Shown here: positions 34,902 to 44,056 of the stretch, piece after piece
Layout: each line of letters begins with the position of its first letter
Numbering within the stretch: the first letter of the stretch is position 1
NCBI GenBank assembly: GCA_902463265.1
Contig: CABQEV010000014.1
Coordinates: 1 to 54,783, forward strand
From: UMGS1889 sp900556055
Lineage (GTDB): Bacteria > Bacillota > Clostridia > Oscillospirales > Ruminococcaceae
Direction: 5' to 3'
DNA: 54,783 nucleotides
The notes under the pieces: model-generated
The model's database searches: none
The model's input: only the letters and a program-made list of their open reading frames with translations
Told to the model about the DNA's origin: nothing
Position numbers and translations under genes: made by a program

Positions 34902-35575
34902 TTGTTATCGCAGCCTCCCTCCGCAGCCATGCCGCATGACTGAGCGTTCGGACATCCGCAGCAGCCGATCTTCTCGGGCGGCTTCTTATGTGCAATCTTG
35001 TTGACGAGAGCGATAACGCAGCCGAGGACGAAAAATCCGCCTGCGGGCATTATGAATATCGTCATAGGTGTGCCGAACGGTATTTTGAGTCCCATCCACG
35101 AGCCTGTTCCGAGTATCTCTCTGACAGAGCCCATTGTGAAAAGGGAGAGTGTGAAGCCGAGTCCCATTCCGAGTCCGTCGAGGATAGAGGGGATAAGCTT
35201 GTTTTTCGATGCGAAAGCCTCAGCACGTCCGAGGATTATGCAGTTTACGGTTATCAGCGAGAGGAAAAGTCCCAGGCTGTCGTAAAGTGCGGGCAGATAG
35301 CCCTTCATCAGAAATTCGATAAGCGTTACGAAGCTTGCGATAACAACGATAAAGCAGGGCAGGCGGACTGCCTTCGGGATAACGTTTTTGAGCAGCGATA
35401 TCGCCGCATTTGAACAGACGAGAACGAAGGTCGTTGCAAGTCCCATGCCGAGTCCGTTTTCAGCCATCGTTGTGACGGCGAGCGTCGGACACATTCCGAG
35501 CAGCGTCACGAGCGTAGGATTTTCCTTGATAAGACCTTTGGTGAATTCATAGAGATTTCCCTTTTTCTCACTCAT
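34898..35575 (-). CDS. rnfE: Rnf complex membrane subunit E, Cys-rich tail
   Basis: This 225-residue RnfE/NqrD-family protein has six helices. LGMCPTLAVT and VNCIILGRAEAFASKN carry the Cys pair that completes the intramembrane iron-sulfur site with RnfA. The C-terminal tail (about 203-225) holds six Cys (IGCCGCPNAQSCGMAAEGGC), beyond the family core. It overlaps rnfA and rnfG by four bases each. Confidence 0.95.
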   Translation of the reverse strand: MSEKKGNLYEFTKGLIKENPTLVTLLGMCPTLAVTTMAENGLGMGLATTFVLVCSNAAISLLKNVIPKAVRLPCFIVVIASFVTLIEFLMKGYLPALYDSLGLFLSLITVNCIILGRAEAFASKNKLIPSILDGLGMGLGFTLSLFTMGSVREILGTGSWMGLKIPFGTPMTIFIMPAGGFFVLGCVIALVNKIAHKKPPEKIGCCGCPNAQSCGMAAEGGCDNK

Positions 35576-36108
35576 GCAAGTCCCTCTCCTTTCATGGAAT
35601 CATACGCATTTACTGCGGCTGTTACGGCTGCCTTCATTCCCTTTGACGAGAATGTTGCGCCTGTGATAACGTGTGTTTCAAAATCGGGTGTGTTTATTCC
35701 CTTATATCCTGCGAGATAATCGGGGTCCTGCACCTTTGTGCCGAGTCCCGGAGTTTCGCCGATAGTCAGCACGGAAATGCCGCAGACAGCACCGCTGCTG
35801 TCAAAGCCGATAAGCAGGTGAAGTCCGCCCTTGGAATATCCGTCCGCTGTGACTTCAAATGACACATTGCCGTTTTCGTCGGCGATGACCGAGGTAACGC
35901 CGTCATAGGTCTTTACAGTGCCGTCGTCGTTCATCAGCATGGAAAATCCGTCGGCTGTTCCGTATATTTCGGATAATCCGCCCGAGAGCTTGTCCGTGAT
36001 AACGCCAGTAGTATCAACATATGTCGCATTATAAGCGATAACGAGGAGTGCAACGGATATTGCGCATATAAGCGTCAGGACGAGAGGGGGCATTACTTTT
36101 TCTTTCAT
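35572..36108 (-). CDS. rnfG: Rnf complex FMN-binding subunit G
   Basis: This 178-residue protein has one N-terminal helix (about 8-28) and an extracytoplasmic FMN-binding domain. The flavinylation motif is VITGATFSS (about residues 150-158), whose second Thr is the ApbE target; an apbE gene starts this operon. It overlaps rnfD and rnfE by four bases. Confidence 0.95.
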   Translation of the reverse strand: MKEKVMPPLVLTLICAISVALLVIAYNATYVDTTGVITDKLSGGLSEIYGTADGFSMLMNDDGTVKTYDGVTSVIADENGNVSFEVTADGYSKGGLHLLIGFDSSGAVCGISVLTIGETPGLGTKVQDPDYLAGYKGINTPDFETHVITGATFSSKGMKAAVTAAVNAYDSMKGEGLA

Positions 36109-37040
36109 TTTGCTGCCTCCTTTTCGGGTAGCTTGCCGCCGAGGGGCTTTGTTTCCGTCAGCTTGTCGATATAAGGCGTGAGAATATTCATCAGCAGTAT
36201 CGAGAAGGAAACGCCTTCGGGGTAATTTCCGTAGTTTCTGATAAGGAAGGTGATAAGTCCGCAGCCGATGCCGAAGATGACCTTGCCCTTGCCTGTAACG
36301 GGAGTGGTCGCATAATCGGTCGCCATAAAGAATGCGCCGAGGATAAGACCGCCCGAAAGCACCTGATATCCGACATCTCCGCCCGTTATAAGGGTAAGGA
36401 GAGCGGCAGTGCCGATAAATGCGAGAGGCGCATGGAGCGAGATAGTCTTTGTCACAACGAGGTAAAGTCCGCCGATAAGGAGTGCGAGTGCGCTTGTTTC
36501 ACCGAGGCAGCCGCCGACATTTCCGAGGAACAGGTCGAGGTATGTCGCATCGCCCGAAACAAGGGGAGTTGCGCCCGTCACGACATCTGCGCCGTTTCTG
36601 TAATAGAACGGCAGGCACCATTCCGACATCTGCGAGGTGAAGGACAGCATGAGAACTATTCTTCCGACTATCGCAGGATTTGCGAAGTTCTGACCTATGC
36701 CGCCGAAAAGCTGCTTTACGACGACTATCGCCACAAACGAGCCTACAACGCCTATCAGCGGGTTTATCGCTGCGGGGAGATTCATTCCGAGGAGAAGTCC
36801 CGTAACGACAGCCGAGAGGTCGGAGATCGTCTGCGTTCTTTTCATTATTTTTCTTGACAGATATTCAAATACAACGCAGGAAACCACGCAAACTATGAGG
36901 TTTACCGCAGCCATATATCCGAATATGATAACTCCCGCAATGCAGGCGGGCAGCAGACCGATAATGACGTTCAGCATTACCTTCTGCGTGCTGATATTGT
37001 CATGCACATGAGGAGACGGAGAAACTTTCAGTCCGTTCAT
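36105..37040 (-). CDS. rnfD: Rnf complex membrane subunit D
   Basis: This 311-residue RnfD/NqrB-family protein has about nine helices. The N terminus, KVSPSPHVHDNISTQKVMLNVIIGLLPA, is typical. VVTGATPL (about residue 157) is the covalent FMN motif. It lies 15 bases after rnfC. Confidence 0.96.
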   Translation of the reverse strand: MNGLKVSPSPHVHDNISTQKVMLNVIIGLLPACIAGVIIFGYMAAVNLIVCVVSCVVFEYLSRKIMKRTQTISDLSAVVTGLLLGMNLPAAINPLIGVVGSFVAIVVVKQLFGGIGQNFANPAIVGRIVLMLSFTSQMSEWCLPFYYRNGADVVTGATPLVSGDATYLDLFLGNVGGCLGETSALALLIGGLYLVVTKTISLHAPLAFIGTAALLTLITGGDVGYQVLSGGLILGAFFMATDYATTPVTGKGKVIFGIGCGLITFLIRNYGNYPEGVSFSILLMNILTPYIDKLTETKPLGGKLPEKEAAK

Positions 37041-37055
37041 TTTGCTTCAATCCTT

Positions 37056-38348
37056 TCACTTTTTTGCAGGTCTGGGCAGCAGTGCCTTTGCAAGCTGATT
37101 TTTCTCGGCAAGATGACGGTGTGCGGGACAGACGTATGTGCAGCAGCCGCAGTTCATGCAGAGTATTACCTTCAGACGCTGAAGCTCGCTGACATCTCTG
37201 CTGTCATAAGCCTGCTCGAGCAGTGTAGGCATGAGATTCAGCGGACAGGCTCTCACGCAGCGTCCGCAGCGTATGCAGGCGGTCGTGACGGGTTCTTTCA
37301 CATTCACGAAAGCAAGCACTGCGTTGTTCGTCTTTGTGATGACCTGCTCCGTATCATAGAGTGCCATTCCCATCATAGGTCCGCCGTACAGCACCTTTTC
37401 GGGATCTTTCGCTCCGCAGTATTCAAGCAGCTCGCTGACCCTTGTTCCGATGGGGACAAAATAATTTCCCTGATTTTTCGTGACAGCGTTTCCGTCGATA
37501 GTCAGACGCTTTGTAACGAGCGGCATTCCCGTGCGGAAATATCTCGAAAGGAAGCCCGCCGTCGATACGTTCATAACAACAACGCCCTGGTTTGACGGCA
37601 GTTCGCCCTCGGCAACTATCCTTCCCGTGCATGAATGGATAAGCACCTTTTCCGCACCCTGCGGATAGGACGACGGCAGCGTTACGACCTCAATGCCCTT
37701 ATGCTTTGATGCAGCCTCGGTCATGAGCTTTATCGCTTCGGGTTTGTTTTCTTCGATGCCTATCTTGCACATCGGGATACCGAGCTTGTCCATCACCGTC
37801 AGTATGCCGTTTATGACATCTTCGCCGTTCTCAACGAATTCACGGTAATCGGCGGTTATGTACGGCTCACACTCCGCACCGTTTATAACGAGAGTGTCGA
37901 TAGGTGTTTTCTTTGGGTCGAATGCGAATTTTACGTGTGTCGGGAAGCCTGCGCCTCCAAGACCCACGCAGCCGCTTGCCCTTACCGCCGCAAGGAATTC
38001 CTCCCTCGTGCCGATAACGGGCGGTTTCACCTCATCGGATACCGTCTGCTCGCCGTCCGTGTCGATAACGACAGCCTTGCAGCGTGCGCCCGAGGGAAGA
38101 AGATAATCCACTGTCTCAGCGACTTTGCCCGATGCGGGCGAATGTATGGGGGCAGCCATGAATGCGTCCGTATTGCCGATGACCTGACCGAGCTTCACCT
38201 CATCACCCTTTTTTACAGTCGGTGTGCATGGTGCGCCCATAGCCTGCGACATCAGGACCGTCAGACGCTTCGGCAGCGGGAACTGCTTTGTTTCCGCATT
38301 TTCCGTGTTTTTGTTGTGTCTGACGTGTATTCCGTTTAATCTGCTCAA
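37056..38348 (-). CDS. rnfC: Rnf complex NADH-linked subunit C (TTG start)
   Basis: This encodes 430 residues from a TTG at 38348, chosen because AGAGGAGG lies seven bases upstream and the protein then begins MSRLNGIHVRHNKN, as in RnfC. The frame runs open to 38603, but that extension overlaps the previous gene in a frame of low quality. Domains are an N-terminal RnfC barrel, a Complex1 51K-like flavin/NADH domain (about 120-280, GLGGAGFPTHVKF), an SLBB region and two 4Fe-4S motifs (CIRCGRCVRACP, CMNCGCCTYVCP; about 360-410). Confidence 0.95.
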   Translation of the reverse strand: MSRLNGIHVRHNKNTENAETKQFPLPKRLTVLMSQAMGAPCTPTVKKGDEVKLGQVIGNTDAFMAAPIHSPASGKVAETVDYLLPSGARCKAVVIDTDGEQTVSDEVKPPVIGTREEFLAAVRASGCVGLGGAGFPTHVKFAFDPKKTPIDTLVINGAECEPYITADYREFVENGEDVINGILTVMDKLGIPMCKIGIEENKPEAIKLMTEAASKHKGIEVVTLPSSYPQGAEKVLIHSCTGRIVAEGELPSNQGVVVMNVSTAGFLSRYFRTGMPLVTKRLTIDGNAVTKNQGNYFVPIGTRVSELLEYCGAKDPEKVLYGGPMMGMALYDTEQVITKTNNAVLAFVNVKEPVTTACIRCGRCVRACPLNLMPTLLEQAYDSRDVSELQRLKVILCMNCGCCTYVCPAHRHLAEKNQLAKALLPRPAKK

Positions 38349-38350
38349 GT

Positions 38351-38863
38351 TTAAACCTCCTCTTTGTGAGAAAAATTCCGTAATTTTCCGAGGATAACTC
38401 CTGTGAGATATCCCGTGACTGCGGAAAGCGGGAGCATGAGAAATGCATAATACATCACCCTGCCGCTGCCGATGATGACAGCCGCCGCCGCCAGCTGACC
38501 GCATATATGTGCAAGCGCCGCCGAAACAGATATTGTTTTCAGCGAAAGTCTTGTCTTTCCGATAAGCAGAGCCGTGACCGCAAAAGCAGCCGCTCCGCCG
38601 CAAAGTGACATTATCCCCGCCGTAACGCCCCTTGTCAGCATCACAAATCCCGAACGGAGCAGCGAAACAGCCGCACCGCTCTTAACGTCCATCATGAGAA
38701 TGACCGCCGTTATGACGATATTCGCAAGGCCGAGCCTCAGCCCCGCAAATGGGAATGCCGCAGATATCACGCTGTCGAGCCATGAGAGCGTTATGCAGAG
38801 TGCCGAAAAAATGCCGAGATAAGCGGCTTTTTTGGCGGGGCTACTCGTTTGTATATTCCACAT
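38351..38863 (-). CDS. Gx transporter family membrane protein (HepI-like)
   Basis: This encodes 170 residues with about five helices (GIFSALCITLSWLDSVI, LGLANIVITAVILMMD, LCGGAAAFAVTALLIG). It matches the Gx_transp/heptaprenyl diphosphate synthase component I family usually found in front of rnfC in clostridia. Its role there is unknown. It overlaps the NusG-II gene by 23 bases and ends two bases before the rnfC start. Confidence 0.88.
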   Translation of the reverse strand: MWNIQTSSPAKKAAYLGIFSALCITLSWLDSVISAAFPFAGLRLGLANIVITAVILMMDVKSGAAVSLLRSGFVMLTRGVTAGIMSLCGGAAAFAVTALLIGKTRLSLKTISVSAALAHICGQLAAAAVIIGSGRVMYYAFLMLPLSAVTGYLTGVILGKLRNFSHKEEV

Positions 38864-39209
38864 AAAGCACCGCCTTGTTCGGCAGACAGACCGCCGACTG
38901 TGCAGAAAAGCTTATAAAGCCCGTTTTCATGCAAATTTTATCGGGGCAGTCGGATCCGCTGACCTTTACTCTGCCGTTTTCGATGAGAAACTTCATGTTC
39001 GGCAGCTCTGGCGATGAAAATTCACCGTCCTTGGAGAGCGGCTGACGGAGTATCACCTTTCCCTCATGCTCAACGACAGCGAAGCCGTTTTCCGCCTTGC
39101 CCGCATAGGTGTTGACGAAAACAACAGCCGCCGCAAGCGCAAAAACAGCGATAACAAAAGCACGTATCATCAGCTTTTCCCGTTTCGACAGATTATTCGA
39201 GAGCAGCAT
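38841..39209 (-). CDS. NusG domain II-containing membrane-anchored protein
   Basis: This encodes about 122 residues from ATG 39209 (GGAGG eight bases upstream; the frame is open to 39284). It has an N-terminal helix (about 15-35), then the small beta domain with CPDKICMKTGFIS and AVCLPNKAVLYV. This Cys-containing form is common beside Rnf genes. Its function is not established; the Cys pair suggests metal or disulfide binding. Confidence 0.9.
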   Translation of the reverse strand: MLLSNNLSKREKLMIRAFVIAVFALAAAVVFVNTYAGKAENGFAVVEHEGKVILRQPLSKDGEFSSPELPNMKFLIENGRVKVSGSDCPDKICMKTGFISFSAQSAVCLPNKAVLYVEYTNE

Positions 39210-40227
39210 TTCCGTCACCTCCGTGCAAAGTGAAACCGTCCTTTTTGAGTGCGATATCGGCATCGCCGAAAGCGTATATCTCACGGTCTTCCGTTACCGC
39301 AATGAGCGAATATCCGCTGAAATTCTCCGCCAGCTTTTCGCTGTATACGGCGAGCTTTTCCGTTCCGCCCATGTAAATGAGCGTTGAAGCAAGGTCGCTG
39401 AATGCGCCGTTTCCGTCGCCGAACGGGAGATAAACCGTCACGGAAACAAGGTCCGTATCAGCGGGATATCCCGTTTCCATGTCGAAAATATGGCTGTATT
39501 TCACGCCGTTTTCGGTGAAACAGCGTTCATATCCGCCCGCAGTCGAGATAAATCCGCCGTCAGCGGCAAAGGTACACAGCTCTCCGCCTTCAAACGGATC
39601 GACTATCGCCGCCGTGAATGTGTCCCGACCGTACAAAAGCGAGGACGAGCCTGACGAAACCACCGCTTTCGTGACCTTTTCGCTGCGTGAAACTATGTCA
39701 TATGCGGCATCGCAGGCAAAGCCCTTTGCGCCTGCGCCGAAGTCGAGCTTGGCATCTCCCGCAAGCGAATTCACACCGTTTTTCTCTATCTCATCTATCG
39801 GATAAACATGTCTGAGCGCCTCGGAAATTTCCTTTTCATCGGGAACCTTCGGGGAATCGGAAGTCACGTTCCAGAGCATGGTTATGCTTCCGCAGGCAGG
39901 TGTCAGCCCGTCGCCGAGAATGTCCCTTACACGCTTGTATCTGTCGGTCATGGCGATGATATTGCTGTCAGCGATATCGGCTTTGCCGCTGTTGAAGCTG
40001 TATATCTCGGAATTTTCGTTATATGGCGAGAAAACGTTATCAAGCTTCTCAAATGCCGAACGTATCTCCTCGGCACATTCCGAAGAAACGTCATGCGAGG
40101 ACGATGTTATCTCAGCCGAAATGAACGTATCGAAAGCGAAAAAGCGCACTGTATCCGCAGAATTTCCGATTGAACACGCTGTCAGCATCAGGCAGACGGC
40201 GGCGGACAAAAAGCATCTTTTTTTCAT
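39193..40227 (-). CDS. apbE: FAD:protein FMN transferase (lipoprotein)
   Basis: This encodes about 344 residues. The signal peptide ends in lipobox LTAC. ApbE features are FAFDTFISAEI near the mature start, LDFGAGAKGFACD and SSGSSSLLYG in the middle, and YSHIFDMETGYP near the end. It attaches FMN covalently to Thr in RnfG and RnfD, both encoded downstream with TGAT motifs. ATG 40227 gives a better leader; TTG 40236 is an alternative behind GAGGTG. It is the first gene of the nine-gene operon. Confidence 0.95.
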   Translation of the reverse strand: MKKRCFLSAAVCLMLTACSIGNSADTVRFFAFDTFISAEITSSSHDVSSECAEEIRSAFEKLDNVFSPYNENSEIYSFNSGKADIADSNIIAMTDRYKRVRDILGDGLTPACGSITMLWNVTSDSPKVPDEKEISEALRHVYPIDEIEKNGVNSLAGDAKLDFGAGAKGFACDAAYDIVSRSEKVTKAVVSSGSSSLLYGRDTFTAAIVDPFEGGELCTFAADGGFISTAGGYERCFTENGVKYSHIFDMETGYPADTDLVSVTVYLPFGDGNGAFSDLASTLIYMGGTEKLAVYSEKLAENFSGYSLIAVTEDREIYAFGDADIALKKDGFTLHGGDGNAALE

Positions 40228-40256
40228 TTTCGGCAATTCACCTCACTGTTTTATTG

Positions 40257-40285
40257 ATTATACATTAATAAAGCGAAAAATTCAA
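40257..40285 (-). promoter_or_regulatory. Promoter of the apbE-rnf operon
   Basis: The minus strand has TTGAAT (40280-40285), a 17-base spacer and TATAAT (40257-40262), about 30 bases before apbE. Confidence 0.75.
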
Positions 40286-40308
40286 GCAGATAGTGTTAAC
40301 TGTCATGA

Positions 40309-40460
40309 CGAAAAATAAAGCGAGGTTTCGTGTAAAACTACGAACCCCGCCCCTTTGCGTATCTGATATTATAACACAAAAGCCTGTCAATGTCAAGTTC
40401 TGAAGGCAGACCGTTTTCGGAAAAGAAAGATCGGGCAGAAGCCGAAGCTCCTGTCCGATC
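40309..40460 (-). terminator. Two successive terminators after the GH5 gene
   Basis: On the minus strand, GATCGGACAG...CTGCCCGATC (40429-40460) is followed by TTTCTTTT six bases past the cellulase stop. Further on, GCGGGGTTCGT...ACGAAACCTCGC (40320-40350) is followed by TTTATTTTT. Together they insulate the rnf promoter. Confidence 0.85.
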
Positions 40461-40465
40461 GGAGA

Positions 40466-41908
40466 TCACAATGTGACGGACACTGACGATGAGATATCGC
40501 CGCGTGTGATCGTATTTCCGTTCTTGTAGATGGGTGCGATCACGTACTTGTAAGTACCCTTTTTCAGATCCTTTATCGTGTATCCCAGCGTGGACGATGA
40601 ACCGTTTGAGAGGGTAACGCAGCTTACGTAGCCCTTCTTTGCGCTGTCATAAACGTAGATCCTGTATCCGTATGCAGTGTCAGCCTTGTTCCATGTAAGC
40701 CTTATGCTGTCGGACGATGCCTTTGCGGCTGTCAGCGTGAGCTTGTCGGAAGCGGGCTTTGCCGATGCAGACGATGAAGATGAAGATGACGGAGCGGATA
40801 CGGAGGACTTGCCTGCGCTGTTCTTGACGATAGCCTTTGCGATGTCCTCAAACTTCCATTTCAGCGTCTTTCTGTCGATAAGTCCGTAGGTCTCGGAATT
40901 TCCCGTGAATGCGTTGTTGTCCCATCTCACGACGATCATGCCCTTTGAACGTGCATAAGCGGCGGTTGCGCCCTCTATTTCGGCACGCTTCTTGGCATCG
41001 GTCTTGATGACGGTTCCGAATTCGCCGATAACAACGGGTATGCCCTTTGCGGTGAACTTATTGTAAGCGGCATTGATAAGCGACTGATATTCCGAGGATT
41101 TTTCGGTGTAGATATGCACCGTTACCATCAGCTTATCCTTTGCGGTATCGGTCGGCATGGTAAAATACTTGTTTGTTATGCCGTCAGTCGATGTTGCATA
41201 ACCGGGGATCATGAGAAAACGGCTTGCATTCTTTCCGCCGCCTGCTCTTACGGTGTCAACAAACGCCTGATTGAGCTTGTTTATGCAGGAGATATACTCC
41301 TGAACATTTTTCGGGATATTGTTCTTGTCGAACCACCACTCGTTGTTGGTTCCGACAGCTCTTACCTCGTTCATGGACTCGAATATCAGCTTATCGCCTG
41401 TGTCCTTGAATTCGGCGGAAAGCTGTTTCCAGATCGCCTTTATGTACTTCTCCGACTGAGCATAATGCGCATTATCGGGGTAGATACAGCTTGCTGAGAT
41501 ATCGTGATGTGTGTTGAGGATAACGTACATATCCTCGTCAAGGCACCACTGAACCACCGTTTTCACACGCTTCATCCATGCGCTGCTGATGTTATAGTTC
41601 TTATCGACATGGTTATGCCACGAAACGGGTATTCTTATTGTTTTGAAGCCCATATCCTTAACGGCTTTGATAAGCTCCTTGGTGGTCTTTTCGCCGTTCC
41701 ATGCGCTTTCGTAGTCCATCTCATTCGAGAGCCACGAGCAGTCGGACGCATCGAACGCATTTCCGAGATTCCAGCCTGCGCCCATGTCGTCAACGGCCTG
41801 CTGAGCGGTCTTTGACGTATCAGCGGCAGCGGCGGGAAGAGCCATTGCCGAAACGGAAACGACAGCCGCCGTCAGCAGGGAAAATAATGCTTTGAAAAAT
41901 TTACTCAT
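40466..41908 (-). CDS. Secreted GH5 endo-beta-1,4-glucanase with C-terminal Fn3-like domain
   Basis: This encodes 480 residues. The signal peptide (about 1-28) ends LPAAAAD. The GH5 barrel (about 35-365) contains GWNLGNAFDA, IRIPVSWHNH and LNTHHD. The acid/base Glu is in FESMNEVRA (about 175) and the nucleophile Glu in PVVIGEFGTV (about 297), so the catalytic pair is intact. A Ser/Ala linker (about 370-392) joins a fibronectin-III-like domain (about 394-480). There is no dockerin, so it is probably a free enzyme rather than cellulosomal. The ATG lies two bases after the DHH gene stop, with AAGGA inside that gene, so they are co-transcribed. It hydrolyses cellulose or related beta-glucans; the exact substrate is not settled. 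Confidence 0.95.
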   Translation of the reverse strand: MSKFFKALFSLLTAAVVSVSAMALPAAAADTSKTAQQAVDDMGAGWNLGNAFDASDCSWLSNEMDYESAWNGEKTTKELIKAVKDMGFKTIRIPVSWHNHVDKNYNISSAWMKRVKTVVQWCLDEDMYVILNTHHDISASCIYPDNAHYAQSEKYIKAIWKQLSAEFKDTGDKLIFESMNEVRAVGTNNEWWFDKNNIPKNVQEYISCINKLNQAFVDTVRAGGGKNASRFLMIPGYATSTDGITNKYFTMPTDTAKDKLMVTVHIYTEKSSEYQSLINAAYNKFTAKGIPVVIGEFGTVIKTDAKKRAEIEGATAAYARSKGMIVVRWDNNAFTGNSETYGLIDRKTLKWKFEDIAKAIVKNSAGKSSVSAPSSSSSSSASAKPASDKLTLTAAKASSDSIRLTWNKADTAYGYRIYVYDSAKKGYVSCVTLSNGSSSTLGYTIKDLKKGTYKYVIAPIYKNGNTITRGDISSSVSVTL

Positions 41909-41910
41909 AA

Positions 41911-42831
41911 TCAGTTTTCCTTGTAATTTACTATTTCATCGATCAGCTTGGGGAGCTGTTCGTCCATATTTTCATCTGTGAACTGGCATGTACCGACAGC
42001 CTTGTGACCGCCGCCGCCGTATTTGAGCATAAGGCTTCCGACATTGACGTTGGATGTGCGGTTGAGGATACTGTAACCGACAGCGGCTGAACAGCCCTTG
42101 CCGCCCTTGCCGTTTACGATCCACACGGATATATTCTGCTCGGGATAAAGCGAGTAGATCATAAATCTGTTGCCCGAATAGATTGGGTCAACGCCTCTCA
42201 GGTCGGATATGATAACGTCCTTTTCAACACGTGTGTGAGCCTTTACCATCTCGATGAACTTTTCGGACTGCTCGTTATAAACTTCGATTCTCTCCCTGAC
42301 ATCGGGGAGGTTCAGTATCTCCTCAGTAGTCATGGTACGGCAGCACTGCATAAGCTCTTCCATCAGGCGGTAGTTGGGGATAGTAAAATTTCTCCATCTT
42401 CCGAGGCCTGTTCTCGGATCCATAAGGAAGCCGACGAGTATCCAGCCTGTGGGGTTGAGGATCTCATCCTTAGTGAGGTTGCCCGAATCGACCTTATCAA
42501 CGGCTTCCATCATATCATCGAAATGAGAGAAGCGTTCTTTTCCGCCGTAATAATCGTAGATAATGCGTGCGCAGGAGGGAGTGATCCTGCTTTCGCCCTT
42601 ATATTTGCCTTCAAGCTGATTTCTCTCGAACTCGCTGGAGTGGTGATCGAACCAGAGGCCGCAGCCCTCAACGAAGGGGACATTGGCGAGGCAGTCGTTT
42701 TCGTTTATTTCCACAAGACCGTCCTGGAGATCCTTAGGGTGTGCGAATTTCCAGCTGTCTATGATACCTGCTTCGAGAAGAAGTGCGCCGCAGGCGAGTC
42801 CGTCAAAATCAGAACGTGTAACCAATCTCAT
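41911..42831 (-). CDS. DHH-family phosphoesterase
   Basis: This encodes about 306 residues from ATG 42831 (AGGAG upstream; the frame is open to 42888). The metal-binding motifs TRSDFDGLACGALL near the N terminus and LWFDHHSSEF (DHH, about residue 67) define the family. The C-terminal GGGGHKAVG fits the DHHA1 domain. Members hydrolyse short RNA, cyclic dinucleotide products or polyphosphate; the choice here is open. It is first in a two-gene unit with the cellulase, an unexpected pairing. Confidence 0.9.
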   Translation of the reverse strand: MRLVTRSDFDGLACGALLLEAGIIDSWKFAHPKDLQDGLVEINENDCLANVPFVEGCGLWFDHHSSEFERNQLEGKYKGESRITPSCARIIYDYYGGKERFSHFDDMMEAVDKVDSGNLTKDEILNPTGWILVGFLMDPRTGLGRWRNFTIPNYRLMEELMQCCRTMTTEEILNLPDVRERIEVYNEQSEKFIEMVKAHTRVEKDVIISDLRGVDPIYSGNRFMIYSLYPEQNISVWIVNGKGGKGCSAAVGYSILNRTSNVNVGSLMLKYGGGGHKAVGTCQFTDENMDEQLPKLIDEIVNYKEN

Positions 42832-42902
42832 TATAAATTCAGCTCCTGTACGATCTATGATATTATTGACAAAAATATCATTAATCAAAACTATTCGAAT
42901 AC

Positions 42903-42931
42903 ATTATACAACAATTTGAAATGATTTTCAA
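42903..42931 (-). promoter_or_regulatory. Promoter of the DHH-GH5 unit
   Basis: The minus strand has TTGAAA (42926-42931), a 17-base spacer and TATAAT (42903-42908), about 70 bases before the DHH start and outside repeat copy 5. Confidence 0.75.
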
Positions 42932-43000
42932 GCGATATTTTAAACGTTTTCAGATATCAGCGTATAAAAAAGCGAAGAATTTTTGTACACAATGCTATAA

Positions 43001-44040
43001 GCGGGGTGCGGCGTCCGCACTGTTTTTTCGCGATACGGCGCGGCAGGCCGTCGCCTTACTTATGTGGAGTGATATAGTCAAGCGTCCGCGCAAAGGGGAC
43101 TTTGCGTTTTGTTTGTGAACCGCACAGATTTTGTGCGGTTCATTTTGCTTTTTATATTCAGGGGCACAGCACCAACAGACCCGCACCAGAAACTAAAAAG
43201 TTCGCCAGCCTTTTCAAGGCTGCGGGATTCCAAAGGGCAGAGTCCTTTGGTCGCCCTCGCAAGGGCGAAATTCCGCAAGCAGCAATTAAAAATTCGCTTA
43301 CATAAAGAGAAACAAAACTATCAGTCACAACACGGAACGCACATAGCAAGATGCACCGCACAAAGCCGCAAATAAAAAAGCCGCATGCACAAAAGGAGAA
43401 AAGTCCATCAAAGTTTAAATAACAAAATAAAGACGTGTAGACCGTCAATAGCATGCGGCGTTTTGACCGATAACATCGCCGAACGGCGATAATGTATCGG
43501 TCAACCGCCGACAGGCGGCGGTAGGTCGCAAACTAACCGATATCCGCAGAACAAGGCATTTCACTTGGCTTGCTGTTCTACGGATATCGGTTAGTTTGAT
43601 GTGTTCTGAACTGCGGGTTTATGTCAGTTTGTGACCTTCCGCCGTTTCTTACGAAACGGTTGACCGATGCATAGCCTCCCTTACGGTCGGCTGTTTTCGG
43701 TCAATGCCGCATGCAGGATTGAGGCTCTTTGATTGTTTGGTTTGTTGTGTAGGATAGCGGGTCTACTGTTTCTTTTTCTGCATGCGGCTTTTGGATTTGC
43801 GGCTTTGTGCGATGCATCTTGTTATGTGCGTTTCGTGTTGTGACTGATAGTTTTTCTTCTCTTTATGTGGACGAATTTTTATTTGCTGCTTGCGGAGTTT
43901 CGCCCTTGCGAGGGCGACCAGCCCTTGCCAAAGCCCAAGGGCTGGACCCCAACGCTTTTTAGCTTCTGGTGCGGGTCTGTTGGTGCTGTGCCCCTGAACA
44001 TAAAAAGCAAAGGGAGAACCGCAAAAGCAGTTCCCCCCAC
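43001..44040. repeat. Structured mosaic repeat, copy 5 (most complete fold-back copy)
   Basis: The forward arm has GGTGCGG/CCGCAC plus T6 (43004-43026), palindrome CGGC-AG-GCCG, and T-tailed hairpin TGAACCGCACA/TGTGCGGTTCA (43116-43142). The AGCCTT/AAGGCT and CCAAAGG/CCTTTGG stems follow, then GCCCTcgcaAGGGC (43252-43269) and the CCGCATGCA pair. TTGACCGATA/TATCGGTCAA lies at 43464-43503. The centre is a stem of about 14 base pairs, CCGATATCCGCAGAACA / TGTTCTACGGATATCGG (43539-43584). The reverse arm (43620-44040) has the other TTGACCGA hairpin form, the other GC block and, on minus, the T-tailed hairpin GGGGAACTGC/GCGGTTCTCC. The arms are thus related but different. It lies 17 bases beyond the methyltransferase stop. 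Confidence 0.88.
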
Positions 44041-44056
44041 AAAAATAAATCTTCAA

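Noticed and set aside
38349..38603. N-terminal extension of rnfC to 38603
   Set aside because: It overlaps the upstream Gx transporter gene in another frame, and a strong ribosome site supports the TTG at 38348.
43102..43375. Basic peptide frames inside the repeats (for example with LARAKLRKQQ) recurring in several copies
   Set aside because: The frames shift and stop at different places between copies, lack ribosome sites, and the conserved feature is base pairing rather than codon pattern.
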